A DNA stretch of 64,000 nt from Oxyruncus cristatus (taxonomy: Eukaryota; Chordata; Aves; Passeriformes; Cotingidae), in assembly GCA_013399855.1 (NCBI GenBank), contig VXAY01006688.1:806001-870000 (forward strand), given 5' to 3'. Made by a program: the position numbers and the translations under genes. The stretch's first letter is position 1. The number at the start of each line of letters is the position of its first letter. The notes under the pieces were generated by a model. The model was given only the letters and a program-made list of their open reading frames with translations, searched no databases and was not told the DNA's origin. Of the stretch, positions 34,853 to 48,072 are shown one piece after another.

Positions 34853-36470
34853 GGCAGAGAGAAAAAGATTGATCTTTCCTTCCCGTTAAAAGGGCTATTG
34901 ATTGATCTGTCCATTTAACAGACTTCAGCTGCTAAACCCCAGCTTGCAGCCTGTCCCTGTCCCTTCAGCCAGCTCCTCATACCACTGCTTTTGTGTTTTT
35001 CTTTCCCCATGGTGGAGCCTTTCAAGTTTTTCTTTAAAGAATGAACCAAGTGCTTTCGATCAGCTGCCAGCCCAGCCCTGTACCAGTGAGGGGCTCCCGG
35101 CTGCTCCCTGGCCATGCCTGGCACTGCACCATATGAAATCCCCAAGATCCACTCCTCTCTCAACACAAAAATGTCAGACTGGCTTAAAAACCACCAGATG
35201 TTTTAATGTGACTTTTTTTTTTTTGGGTTTTCTTAAATTCCTCTTGGGAACCAGCATGTTTCACGTACTTGGTTAGACAGAAGCTGCTGTGCGGCAGAGC
35301 CAGGCTCTTGCAGGGCTCTGACTGCAGCATCCATTGAACACTCTGGGGCTTTGCAGTCACCTGATCACAGGTGAGAAAAGAAAGGAAAAGATGGGCTGCC
35401 CCTTTTCACAGCCTGCTGGGCAGACCCAAACTCTGCAAATCTGTCTGTGCCACTGCTGTAATCAAACCCATCAGGGAACAAGCACGGAAATCAGTTCTGA
35501 GTTGCAGTTTTTCCCTGAATTGTGAGAATGTGCAACTCAATAGTCAAAAGAGCTGGCATGTCTTTCACCATGTCTCTGTGCTGCCATAATCACCCTCACC
35601 TCACCTCCTTTGGATTCCTTCTGGGTTGTCCTTGGCAGTTCACTGGTTGGTCTCCCGGAGAGGCTGACCTGTGTTCTCCAGCCCAGAGGATACAGTGGCA
35701 TGACTTTGGCCACTGTAGACCTGATAAAAAGAAAAGAATGCTGTATCTTGCTGAATAGCCTTTCCTTATGGCCACAAGGAATGAGAGGTTGTTAGGACTA
35801 ACACCTTGTGGTGCCCCACAGTCAAGAGCCCTTTGGAAGGATGTGTGGAGAGTGGGACCATTTGTGGAGATCTCCCAGGGAGAAAGAATGAAGCTGCTGA
35901 GGAGAGGTCATGTCTACTCCCAGAAGCATTTGCAGGCAGTGCAGCAACACCTCTGTGTTGATGGAGTCAGAGGTAACTGGTAGTTTGAACAGATAGATTT
36001 ACATTTTTTTCCATGCTCAGTTCCACAGATGGAACAAAAAAAAAGTTTACTCCAAAAGCAAATAAACATTTGAAATGGCAAAGTTCCAAGGGTCACTTGA
36101 GAAAGTGTTAAGACTGTATTTTGTGTGTCAACCATTTACAAGTATTCCCAAGGCTCTCAAGGAGAAGACTCAGGGAGGATGGCTTTCTTAGCACAGCAAC
36201 CCTGAGACTGGTCACTTTTGCTAGGCTCTTTTGATGCAGCAGAGGGAAACTCCAGGAGCTTTCTGTACCCACAATCCTTGTGCCTGGGATTCAGCAGGGC
36301 AGCCTGCCAGGGGTGCTGTGCGTGAGCTGACAAGAAACAGGAAGGATTTGGAAACCCACCTGGCAAGTGGGGCTGCACTGGAAAGTTGCCTAGTTTCTGT
36401 CAGGGTATTGTCAAAATCATCCCATTCCCAAAGTCTGTTTACTCTGTGTCAGGTCAGCATTTTCAGCGGC

Positions 36471-36556
36471 AAAAAAAACCCCAATCACCACTCCCCCCCC
36501 CAAAAAAAAAAAGAAACAACCCCAAAACCAACCAACGAAAAAAATTAGCAAAACCC
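36471..36556. repeat. A/C-rich low-complexity tract
   Basis: About 85 bases composed almost only of A and C, with a run of C followed by a run of A and then CCAA and ACC blocks. It is a degenerate simple repeat. The ORFs crossing it are Pro/Lys/Asn-rich artefacts. Confidence 0.8.
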
Positions 36557-39500
36557 CCTTCATTTGGAAAATTTGCAACCATCAATAAGCCCAGTGGCAG
36601 TATGTCCCTGGTGATTTCAAGTCTCCCAAAGGAGGTTTTTCAGCCAGGGCCATGGTGAGACTGAGGAGGGTCTTAAGGAAAGCAAAAGCAATTGGCTCCT
36701 CTGTGAGCTGCCTCTCCACAATCTAATCCCAGAAAGAAGATCGTGTAGCTGAGAGTGACAAGGATTACAAATGATACAATGACTTCTTCAGCAAAAACCA
36801 CTTTACTGACTCCTTCAAAGCAAAATCAACCTGTCTTCCTCAAGAGCAGTACTGACCGCTTCTAAGTCAAGGAACTCATAGTTCTCCACCAGCTTTCATA
36901 TGCTACAGACAACACAGATGCAAGACATTCTTTTTTTTCAACTTCTACAATATCTTAGGAGTACCCTCCACAAGAGAAGATTAGTGAGTTTGTTTCACCA
37001 CCAGATCAGCCCTATCCACAAGAAAGCAACTCCTTATAACCACCTGGCTTTGCTGTGAGATCAAGACCATCCAGACTTACCAGTCTATCTAAAACCAGAA
37101 GAAACCTTTCCCAGGATTCTGGATAGTGAAAAGGACACAGCCGTAGCATGAATGGAAAAGAGGTGGTTTCTGGAGGGATGTGCCTCCACTCTGAAATGCT
37201 GAAATAGTGGTTGATGCGTGCTGTAAGATCTAGTTTCCTATACTCCGCTCCCTACTTTAAAATGAGACTAAAACACTCATCTGCTGGTAACCACTGAGAC
37301 ATAGGTGCTTTGATGATCAGAAAATTCACATCGGCCTTCCCAGTTCTGTCATCCCCAGGCAGGTGGACATTGCCCCAAGTGACCATGTCCAGTGTCACTG
37401 CACTGTAGAATTCATTTAAGTTGTGAAGTGACGTGACCCAACCTAATGGTGCATCTGAGGAAACAACATATTAAACCCAGTGTCATTTCATGCTGAAGTA
37501 GACATTTTCATCTGCAAAGAGAATCTCCCTTGAGGGATCAGTACAGCCTTCTCTTCTCCTTAATGGCCTTAAGTCCTGGTGTATTGCTAAATTACATCTA
37601 TGTTCAATACTATTATACTAGCATACTACATTTATTTATTAGATTGTAGGTTGCTGATTTTTCTACCAAGAGAACAGTTCTTGTGGTTAACCAGGATTTT
37701 TGGGTGGCATTTATCTCACCCATCAGTAACAGGCAACATCTGAGCTGATTACTCTGGGCTTTGTGTATAGACATTGGAAGAAATAGGTACCTTCAGAACA
37801 CAATGTACTTGTTTTACTTTAGCCCTCTTATTTAGGATGGCATAAACTGAAACAACCAAAGTGATCTAGGTCTCCAGGTGAATCTCCCCCTTGTACCAAG
37901 GCTTTGAGATCCTGAGAGTATGAACTGTAAAGGACCAAAACTAAACTCCTTGTCCAGGTTCTGTATTGTCTCTATGGCTTGCCCTTTCCTCATTTTCAGG
38001 TGCCACAGTAACATGAGACTGCCCAGCTGATGTTCATATTGGGTTCCTGTTATTGTACCAGTGACAGCAGCCTCTGATGAGATGCAACTGTTGAGCACAG
38101 AAGCTGATAACAAGAGTGACCATACTAGAAAAGCACTCATATTTACTGCCCAGCTCCTGCTCCTTGTATCACACTGAAGGGCTTTCCAGATATTATACTA
38201 CAGTCCCTCTTATGTCCTTCTTGAATCCCCTTTTGTCACTGTGGCAAGCGGAGGAAAATGTGAACAGTCACTCCCTAAGCTCATCTCTGGCTAACCCCCA
38301 AGTCCTGGTGCCAGAGTCCCAGAAGTGGGGAGGAACCCAAAACCAGTTTGTCTCACGGTGTCAGGGCTTTCAGCCATTTGCAATACAAAGCCCTTCATCT
38401 CTGCTCTCCTCTTCCCATGATAAGATCACCTTTAAAGAAAGAGAGGACTCCTTAGGTAACTAGAAGGCTCCCTAGAGTCTACAAGTACAGGTTGCCCCCC
38501 TTTCTGATGTTGCTCTTTCTCTCCCAGAAGCCAGGCTATATGGATTACCTTAGGGTTTGAGCACTTAATGAAGTCTTATTCTTTCTGTTTGCTCACACAG
38601 CAGAGCCATGGCACTCTATCCGACACCTAAATCTCTCAGTATAATCAATACATAATAACTGTGGAAAAGGAAATTTTACAGCCAGGGAGGTATGAAGGTA
38701 AGTCCTCAACCTAGATCTGAGTTCCCACTGATGGAGAAACATCTGTACCCACAAGAGTGGTGGTAGATGGGGAGCAAACATCAGGTAAATACTGACCTGA
38801 GTGATTAGCCCACACTGTCTAGGAAGAGTCCTTCTTGAAGGCCAGGCTCCTTTACTAGTAATCCTCGCTGTTACCAACAAGGTGGGTCTGCTGTGTAAGG
38901 TGAAATGAATTTAAGAATCCAAACTGGTTGGATGCAAATGAGAAACAGGGCATTGTTTTCCTCACAGCTGTCACCTGTTTGAATTCTTGCAAAAGTCTTA
39001 GTCAGTGTCAGAGCTGAGTCACTCCTACAGTGCATGGCCAAGCTAACATCTTGTGGGGATATGTTTGGGGAGGGTCGTGGGAGTAAAGGGGAGGGAGGGG
39101 GCTAATCATGCTTCATAATTTCTCATCTTCCAAAATAATCTGTTTTCTAAATGTGTTGCTAAATCCTTCTGCTAGCAATCCACCATCTGCTCCTTCTTTC
39201 GACACACCCACTATGTAGTCTGCTGTCTTGCTATACTGCCAAAACTCTATATGCTGCGGCTAGAAGAAAGTCTACTTTCAGATGTTTTCTTAGGTGACAA
39301 GGGAAAAAAACCCCTTTGGAATGAGGACCAAATATAAGTGAGTGCATGGCCATGAACCATGCTCTTATCCTGCAATCTGTGATGTAATCTCAGCAGCAAA
39401 CAGGCAACTAAATTTCATCCATCTAATTCCAGGGGGGGGCTCTGGTTAACACCCTCCAGCATCGACTGGAGCTGGAATGTTTTGGGTAATCTCCGGAATG

Positions 39501-41169
39501 CCTCAATAGAATTATAAATCCATAAATCAAAGCAGTCATTATGTATTTGAATAATATGTGGATCAAAGTCTCAGATTGAGGGCCCCTTTGTTCCCATGCT
39601 CTTTTCATATCTTACTCAGTGAGCGTCTATTCAATGAAAAACAATTACAATGAATTTAGAGCAAAAACATACAGTGCTAATGGAGCTCTGAAGACCTCCT
39701 CTGGCAAAGTATTTAAGCATACGTTTAATTTTAAGCACATGAGTGGTAAGAGTGGAATTGCACACAAAAGAGTGGCATTTGGTCGGCAATATGTTGAATT
39801 GGTATCTAAATTTAAGCTATCGATCTCTCCAAACTGAGCCTTTTTCAAAGTAGTTCATCTTTACTCTCCCACTCAAACACTTTCCTAGCAGCGTTCCACA
39901 CCACAGGTCTGTGCGAATAGTGCATTAAATCCTGCTAATCCTACTCTAAGACAGGTCTGTCTTCAGTAGGAGCAATTAAAGAAAGAGGAGCAAGACAAGG
40001 GCCACTGTCTCATTAAACAGCGCAATTACCCTGTGATATATGAGTGCCATTTTTTTGCCAAAGGGAAGCTGGAACAAAGCAACCAAGTGAGTTATGATGT
40101 GCATTGACTCAGTCAGTGCCATGGCAGACATGGGACTAGACCACTGGATCACAAAATGCCGCCACCAGGGACATCAGCCAAAAGACTCCTACCTCCAGTC
40201 TAGGCTAATCCCAGCCAGTCCAGGGCTCTTTTCTCATCTGGAAGGACATTTCTTCAGATTAAGTTAGTGTTGAAAACACTGTGCTGGTAAGCCTCTGAAA
40301 AGCAATACAAACAAATACAGGTATGATTGTACCTCCAATAAAGGAAAAAGTAGCACTGATGGATCTGGGAGGGTTCTTCACATGGCTGTGCTAATGCTTG
40401 CTAGCCAGAAACAAGGTCAGCAGGACAAGGACATTGGTGCACTTTGTTTATGCACTGGAAGCAGGAAAATCCTTTGGCTTTAAACCACCTATGACAAAAC
40501 AAACCTGACATCTCTTCTCTGCTCTGCTCCAGAGATGCTCAGATACTTTGACATCGAGATATAACAAAGCCTTGAGGCAGCTTGCACAGATGTTCAGGAA
40601 AGATGTGGGTTGTCCTCTAGCATAGCTCCTGCCCCAGCACCTGAGCTGTTGCCTGAGGAGACTTTCAGCTGTTCAGGGACCTCTTCCCTCCTTCAGTTCG
40701 GCTCATGTGGGTGGTCAGGCTCAGTCCTTCACTGGCAGACTTCCCCCCACCACTGTGACTTGCCCTTTTACACTGGCAAAAGCAGGAATAGTGAAATGTG
40801 TCAATGTGATTGGGAGCACAAAGGGGATCTGCTCACAAGGTGAAAATAAAACGTCATTTCAAAAGGTAGATGTGGCAAAAGACTGAATAAAATCGGCAGG
40901 CTGTGTAAAGAGTAGTGAGAGGAGCTCGTGCTACTGAGAAAATGAGCCAAGTTGCTGCCTCACAACATGCTGTGTAGACTGGGCAGGGCTGTCCAGAGTA
41001 GAAACCTTTCCAAAGCCAGGGAGGGAGAGATGAAGAATCCTTTTCCCCTGAGAGTAGGACAGTTTCTCTCTTGCGTCAGGACACATCAAGTTACCTGCTT
41101 AACTATAAGCATATTTTTAACCCTTAAGAACTTCCAAAGCTGCCAAATCCAAGATCTTCTGACTCTATT

Positions 41170-41182
41170 AAAAAAAAAAAAA
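41170..41182. repeat. Poly-A run
   Basis: Thirteen consecutive A residues on the plus strand. No recognisable retroposed body adjoins it. Confidence 0.9.
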
Positions 41183-42651
41183 TTGTTAATGTATCAGTTG
41201 CAAAATCTCTTACCACACTTCTCACAGAAAGACCAGAGCAACTATGAGCCCCAAACTGGGCAACAAAGATGAAATGCTTTCTATGCTTGTCCTTAATAAA
41301 CATACTAGAGACTGCCATGTTTTGTCTTAGAATCTCTCTATGTCGAGGCTGCTATACAACTTTCCTGGTGGACTTGATGAAAATCCGATGAAAATAATGC
41401 CAAAGACTTATTCAGGTCAGCTACTGTAATTTGAGAAAATGTTGTTTATGTCCAAGGTCTTTTTCCCTTGTACGTGTTTCCCCCTCTTTAAATGCACTCA
41501 GTTTGGCCCCAGCTGAATCACAGATCAAAGCATTTCAGCTTTTGAGACCAAATTGCAATTTATAATGTCTGTGGTTTCAGCTAATCTGTCTCTGTGTCAT
41601 CTCATTTTAAATCAACAGAAAGTAGCACAAAATAACTCATTTTGGTATGCCCTGATTTTAACTCAGGCATCCTGTTACGAGTTCTCTCCACAGGTAAATG
41701 GGGTTTTCAGGCTTTGTCTGAGGGTGCTTTGTTCCTATTATAAACATCAATTTTGTAAACAACTTGTTCTCCACTGAGGTGAAACAACTACATCTCCAAA
41801 CCTGCACTCAGATTCTGTTTTTTCTCCCTTCTTACAGTTTTAACTGTATCAAAGGGCGGCTTAATGCTGTAAAGAGCCTTTCATTTTTAATTAAGTAAGG
41901 ACAGTCCTAATTTCAAATGCACTTGAACAGCCTGGGTTTAAAAGTTCAATTCATGCCACAGCCTTACTTGTTCTTCACAGCAAAGACCATGGCAAACAGA
42001 GGCCAATTCTAGTGGAAACACTGCTCCCCAGCTCCCAAAATCACTGTTTTGTGATTCCTTGTTTTGTACTGATGCTGCCACCCAGACAGCAAAGGGGATC
42101 CACCAAAGTAGCATGAGGATAAGTCAGGCCCATGGCATATCACACATCAGCATGCCACACAAGGATAGCTGAGCAAATCTCCACTGGCTCCATGGGCTTT
42201 CTACTGTGCTGTCACCATCTACTCTGTGACCCTGCACATCTTGCTGTTGTCCATTGTATGCAAAAAGAAACCCCAGCCTAATGTACCCATTTCATATTTC
42301 GATTTCACTCATCCATCTCACCTTCCTCTCCTTTTTCTTGCAACCTGGTTAGCTGCCTCACTACTCCTGCATCCTCCAACTTGAGCTCAGGGAGGAGGTG
42401 GGTGCACGCTGGATGGTGGCTGGAGCAGCTATGAGGGCTCCCATGTCCTCATACCCTGGGAAAGTCAGGGACAGAGATGTGCACTCCTGGTATTGAGGCT
42501 ACAAATTAGCACTGTTGGAGCAGATCTTGAGGAACGAGTAACACATGAAACTCCCACTAATGCCAACCTGGCTTTTGTTTGGGATTGCCTAACTGATGAA
42601 TAATGCAAGAGTCCAGCCTGCACTTCTTTTTATTTAACCTCATCACTCAGC

Positions 42652-42702
42652 AAAACAAAACCAACCAAAACCCAAGCAACCAAATACCCCTCCAAAACAA
42701 GT
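42652..42702. repeat. A/C-rich low-complexity tract
   Basis: About 50 bases of CAAAA, CCAA and ACCC blocks, similar in style to the tract at 36471-36556 and to the complement of the T/G tract at 3960-4050. It is a degenerate simple repeat without an adjoining element body. Confidence 0.75.
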
Positions 42703-45700
42703 TGATGTTTGACCCTACAGCGTAAGGTGCACTGGAGAAAAAAGAGCTTTAAGTTCACAGCAGAGAGGCTGTACATGGAGGGAAGAACCACCTTTTGCAG
42801 CCATGGCGAAAGTCCACACAGCTCAGACCAGGTTCAATCTGGTCAGTAACAGGAGTTTCAAAGAAAGAGATAAATATTCTCACAGTTGGCAGTCCAAGAT
42901 CTTCTTGGTCTGGAGGTTGTATCCAGAACATTATTTTCAGCAGCGCTTGGTAGATCTGTCCTCTATGAACTTGTGTAAACTATTGGCCGCCAACTGTCAT
43001 GTCCATGATTTAATTATGTGTTGGGTGAAGAAGTACACCTACTCATTTGTTTTAAAGGTCAGTTTGGGTGCTGGACTATCACAGATCAAATAGAGTAAAA
43101 GCTAAAAGAATAAATTAGATTTTGAGAGCTATTATTTGCACACACATCCTATTCTCCTCAAAATATGACCCAATTTCTTTCCACGACAGTTGAAAGGCCC
43201 TGTGACCAAAAGTTGCCCTTGTACATTTGAGTGTCCAGAGACCTGTACAGGGCCTCAAAACCCCAGGTGCTGCAGTCCTGTCCTTGGGAAGGTTTGGGTG
43301 CAGGGGACAAGGGTCTTCAAGGATGAGGGCAAAGCAGGGCTCTCACCAGTCCCTGGTGGGAGGAGAGGCAGATGCTGTGGAGCAGCTCATCTTTGGTCCC
43401 CACAATCTCCCTCTTTAAGGTTGAGTCAATTGTCTCCTACATCAGTGTAAACCAACCACCTTTTCACAGTCAAGGGCACCAAACCCATACTGAAAGTATA
43501 TGAGCTGCTTTTGCTGCTACAGTAATTTCCAGACCCCATCTTGCTCTGCCAGTGTGTCCTAAACCACTTCTGATCCCGGTGGAAACTGTGAGTATAGAAG
43601 AGGAACATGACTGATAGCCTGAATAAACACCCCACGGAGAATGCACAAGCCTGCAGCTGGGGAAGTGCTGCCTCCAGCTCTGCTGCTTGCTCATCTTCTG
43701 GAGAGAAACATCCACTCAGCTCTGCCCAGCTGCTCCCAGTGCCACACAGCCTGCCTTCCTGCATTGTGCGGCACCTCAGGCCAGCGCATGATGTCTGTCC
43801 ATCTGGGAGTCAACGAGAGTTTGTGTCACTGTACACGGAGGAGATGGGGTGAGATGCGAATTAGACCATGTCAGCAGTACAGTGCTTTAAATTTGGGGTA
43901 TATCTTGGGAAGGCATCTAGTTCATCCAGTTTGGCAGGGGTGAGGGAGAGAGTGGAGGAGAAAGGCGAGCGTGCTGTCAGCAAAGGAGAGCTTACCTTTG
44001 AGTGTCTTTTACTGAAAAAGAGCCAGTGGCACTCTCCCTGTCAGATGGAAACTGAAATAAACTCTGCAAGATGGAGGGATTCCTGGCACTGCTGTTCTCT
44101 GCAGGAGCACGTACCCTGGTCATCTTTCCAGATCTGTTGCCATAGATTTACAGCCAGAATATAGGATTTCCTGAAAATCAACATTCCAAGAAAACAGAGT
44201 TAAAACAGCTCAAATTTGACAGGCCTAGCCCTGCCCTGAAGAAGATAAGGGCAAAAATACCTCTTGATTTCTTCTCTGTGGTTTTCACATTAAAATGTCC
44301 TGTTTTGCCCTTGAGTATCATATTTGTACCCCTGTAAGGGATGAGTTGCAGGGCCCAGTGCCCCTGCGAAGAGTGGCACGCACTGACACAGTGAGCCAGA
44401 GGGCCCTCCTAGTGTGCCCAGTCCTCTGCCACTGGGAGGGGCTAGTGCTAGCTGGGTTCAAGCAGTGGGCTGGGTTGCAGGGGGTGGTAGCACCCAAGAG
44501 GGACAGAATGGGGAGTGTGTGCCCAAGTAATGATTAAGGCTGAGGAGGGGACACTTGTGGGACCTCACAGATGGAGAAGTGAGGAGGAAACACCAGGTAA
44601 AGGATGGAAGAGCAAAGTGAGACGGGCAGAGACTCTGTGGTGGCAGCCTCTGATGAGGCTGGGACAGGGACATTTTTAAATTGTTATATGTGTGACTGTC
44701 ACCATACCCTGACATGTGATTTAAATTTGGTAGCACCTTGAGCTTTTCCTTGGGTGGCTGCAGGTACTCCTGATGCCTCAGGGAGACTGGACAGCTCATG
44801 CTGTTCCTGCCAGCAACTCTGCTACATTTTATTGATACAGCCTCTGGAGCTAGTGGCTTTACTTCCCTTCTGTGCTGGGATGCAGTGAGCAAGGAGGATC
44901 TGTTTTAGTGCTAAAGCCCCAAGAGATGCTTCCCCATTAGAACAGGACAGACTAGGCTGCCTGCTCCTGTGCTTCCAAATTCATTAGAAAGCTCTGAAAA
45001 CTGCATTTATCATTTTTGTTTCAACGATACGCTGAGCTTCTCCAAAGCCAGGGACCCCTTATCCCAGGTGTTCTTTGAGCATGGTGTGCCTCCTAAAAAA
45101 GTTTAGAAAACTCTTCAGTTTTCACTGCAATACATCATTTTGACCCATTTGCATATCCTTCTTTCTGTTTCTGTTCCTCCATGCAGCACCAAGAATTCTG
45201 TACCCCTCAGAAGCTGTTGAAGGGGGTATGAAGTGTTCCGTGCCGTGGCAAATGGACCCTGCCATTGGTCCCTGTGTGGATTGCTCCTCCAAAGGGAAGG
45301 CCACAGTGCTGGGACTTGGCAGATGCCTCTGAGAAAGGATGTAATACCCTGCAAGGTGACATGTTTCCAGCTTGTCCCTGGCCCCATGCTGAGACACCAG
45401 ATAGGTCACACGTCCAGTCTGTGCCTGGCATGTGTCACAGGGTAAGAGGGAAGCCATCAGAAGCAGCAAGGGAGCACAATGGAGGACTCAGCCAGGTCCA
45501 TTGTTTGGATTTTCACTGGAGGGCCACTGTCTTGGCAGAATCAGCAGCAAGTCAGAGACCAAGTTATCACAGCAGGATGGGATGGTTGTGGCTCCTTCCC
45601 AGGCTTGAATATAGGCAGAGCTGCTGACTTTGTGAGAACAAACACGGGATTGATCCCAGATGTAAGATATGGAACAAGAAGCAAGAGATTTAAGGTCTGA

Positions 45701-47697
45701 TACCCTCCTAACTCACCAAGGGTAGCCTGAACCAGTTTCTATGCCCAGCCAGGGTGCAGGATTTTTAATGGTGATCAGCCTTTCTGGTCCCTAGTGATCC
45801 CTAACTCACTGCTGCTTGGGCAAGTACCTGGGCCACTTTGAGAAGCTCAGCTACTCCTGATAGAGATTGGTGGTCCAGTCTGGTACAGACTCAAACTGAC
45901 CTTAATGAGAAATCTTGCAGCCCTTGTTCCAACTTTGATACTGCTGGTGCTCCTCAGTGGATGGAAGACCCAATCCAAAGGTCAAGGAAATCAGTGAAAG
46001 AATTTCCAGTGATTCTGATGAACTTCAGACCCTAAAGGAGTGTTTCTAGATCCCTTTTCTGAGTCCCACAGCCCCCAATCCAGCATGTCATCTCCCCCTG
46101 TAATGCTGTAGCATGGTTTTGGCAGCTGTTGGCTGACCAAATTCCCAGTGCTAGGAAGAAGCACCAAACACCAGATATCTAGAGCCTCTCTAACCTTATG
46201 TTGCATCTCCTCAGCCTCCTTCTTGTTCTACTTCCTGCCTCTCCTCCTCCTGCACCCAGTGCTTTTTATATCTTGCGTAAACACATTGGCTCTTAACATA
46301 CCCAAAATGTAGCAGCAGGCAGATTTTGCCCGTACCTCACACAACGAGGCTGCAGGAGAGCAAAGCAAACAGGAACCAAAAGCAAAAAGCAATCTGGATA
46401 TGTGGGCAGAGTTTTGTGCTTTGGAGGTGTGTATTTTATTTTTTTTGCTTGTTTGTTTTATAGCTTTGCATATCCTTCTCTTGAAGCTTGTCACGGTAGG
46501 TGCAGTTTGCTCTTGGCAGCAGGGTAGCACACTGTGAGGATGAATTCCCACCAAGTGCCCAAGAAGTGCTCAGACACAGTCTTCGTGCCCACAAATGGAC
46601 ATGCAGACCATTTTATGCACAATGAAAGAAGCTGCACCGAGAGCTACAATGCGTAACCTAGTTTTTATTCATCCCATTTTGATCAAGGCCTCTAAGAGGC
46701 TACAGGCTCTTTTAAAATGAAGGAAAATGTGGATAGATGCCCAGACGCTATCCTGCTGACAGTGCACTTCTCTGACACATGTGCCATGCACTGCTAAAAC
46801 ACTGATAGTGGTTTTTCACGGAGGTCTGCAATCTATTAGACAGCACTTACTGGTACGTTTCAATGTATCAGCCAATCCAAGGCTTAAGCAGACCATAAAA
46901 AATTATGAAATATTTGGCTAGAAGGCAATGATCCTTTTAACCAACAATGTGAATGTATTACATTGATCATAAGTTTAAGTACACACGTACACACACACAA
47001 AATCAGAAAATGTGATCCTGATAGATTGATTGTGCACCTTTGACCACCTTCGCTGTACTTGGCCACACTAATTCATCTCCTAAGATTGCTTCTCTCTCTC
47101 CAAAACCTCCCTGAGGCTGCCAGCAAGAGATGGTCACTGAAGTAAGATCAACCTGTCACAAAACTGCTTCATGCCTTCCCACCCCATGGTTGGGAAATTC
47201 CTCTCCCACCCACCAAACAGTACCCATAGAAATGCAGATTAGACAATATTGAATCCTGGACCAAAAATAAAGTTGAGGTCCAACTGTTGATTGAGCAGGC
47301 AGGATAGAAAAAGGGAATTTTATATGACAGGAGAAGATAAATTCTCAGCCTTCTTCAAGGACCACTGACATTGATTGACAAGATGAGACACAGCAGACCT
47401 TAAAGTCATGACATTTTTAGCTCCAGAAAACTTAATTTACATTATTATTAAAGGTGTTGAAAATTCATTAATGGTACGTTTTTCTTGATTTTAGTCCTGT
47501 GAAGTTGAACCTACGGAAACAAAGATTTAACTTAACACAAAAGAGTCTGGAAAAAATATTTGATGTTAATATTACCTCCTTCAACTGTGCTAGAGATTTG
47601 CTTTTTGGACAGAAGATGCACAAAATGCAAGTCAAGAGCTGAGGGACATAGAGTGAAATTGGCCCCTTTTAGGGTACCTTTTACAATTTGTTTATCA

Positions 47698-48072
47698 GAG
47701 AATCATAGAATTATTAAGATTGGAAAATACCTTTAAAATCATCAAGTCCAACCATTAGCACCACCATGTTCACCACGTAACCACGTCCCCAAGAGCCACA
47801 ACCACATTTGAACATTTACAGGCATGGCAATTCACACCCTTTCAGTGAAGAAAATTTTCCTAATATCCAATCTAAATCTCCCCTGCCACAACTTGAGGCC
47901 ATTTCCTCTTGTCCTGTCACTTGTTGCCTGGAAGAAGAGGCGGACCCCCACCTGACTACAAGCTCCTTTCAGGTTGTTGTAGAGAGCGAGAAGGTCTCCC
48001 CTGAGCCTCCTTTTTCTCTAGGCTAAACATTCCCAGCTCCCTCAGCTGCTCCTCGTAAGACTGCTCTTGGTT
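47698..48072 (-). repeat. CR1 LINE, 5'-truncated and internally deleted copy
   Basis: The plus strand begins AGAGAATCATAGAATTATTAA and GATTGGAAAATACC (antisense CR1 3' UTR). It passes through AATATCCAATCTAAATCTCC and CACAACTTGAGGCC and ends near CTGCTCCTCGTAAGACTGC. Compared with the copy at 34399-34852, about 40 bases are missing around 47815-47840. Its ORF2-derived part has no long open frame on the minus strand, so it is more decayed. It is a relic with no coding function. Confidence 0.95.

Larger units (their letters stand above)
34853..47697. other. Unique non-coding stretch between two CR1 copies
   Basis: No gene is recognised. Low-complexity tracts include a T-run near 35213-35224, an A/C-rich block at about 36471-36556, an A-run at 41170-41182, a second A/C-rich block at about 42652-42702 and a short CA repeat near 46980-47000. 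ORFs reach 144 codons (44458-44892, minus) without domains. A 102-codon minus-strand ORF at 37832-38140 begins with a hydrophobic stretch resembling a signal peptide but has no family resemblance. A segment ending in CACAG then GTAAATG near 41693, with an acceptor at about 41580, is open but unrecognised. Confidence 0.55.

Noticed and set aside
37832..38140. 102-codon minus-strand ORF with a signal-peptide-like start
   Set aside because: The N-terminus is hydrophobic, but the remainder matches no family I know, there is no cysteine or motif pattern, and no promoter or splice context supports it.
43985..44000. 16-base minus-strand segment between a CTCTTTTTCAG acceptor and a GTAAGC donor
   Set aside because: Too short and unsupported; such pairs arise by chance.
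44458..44892. 144-codon minus-strand ORF
   Set aside because: Low-information Ser/Pro/Leu composition, no motif, no splice or promoter support.
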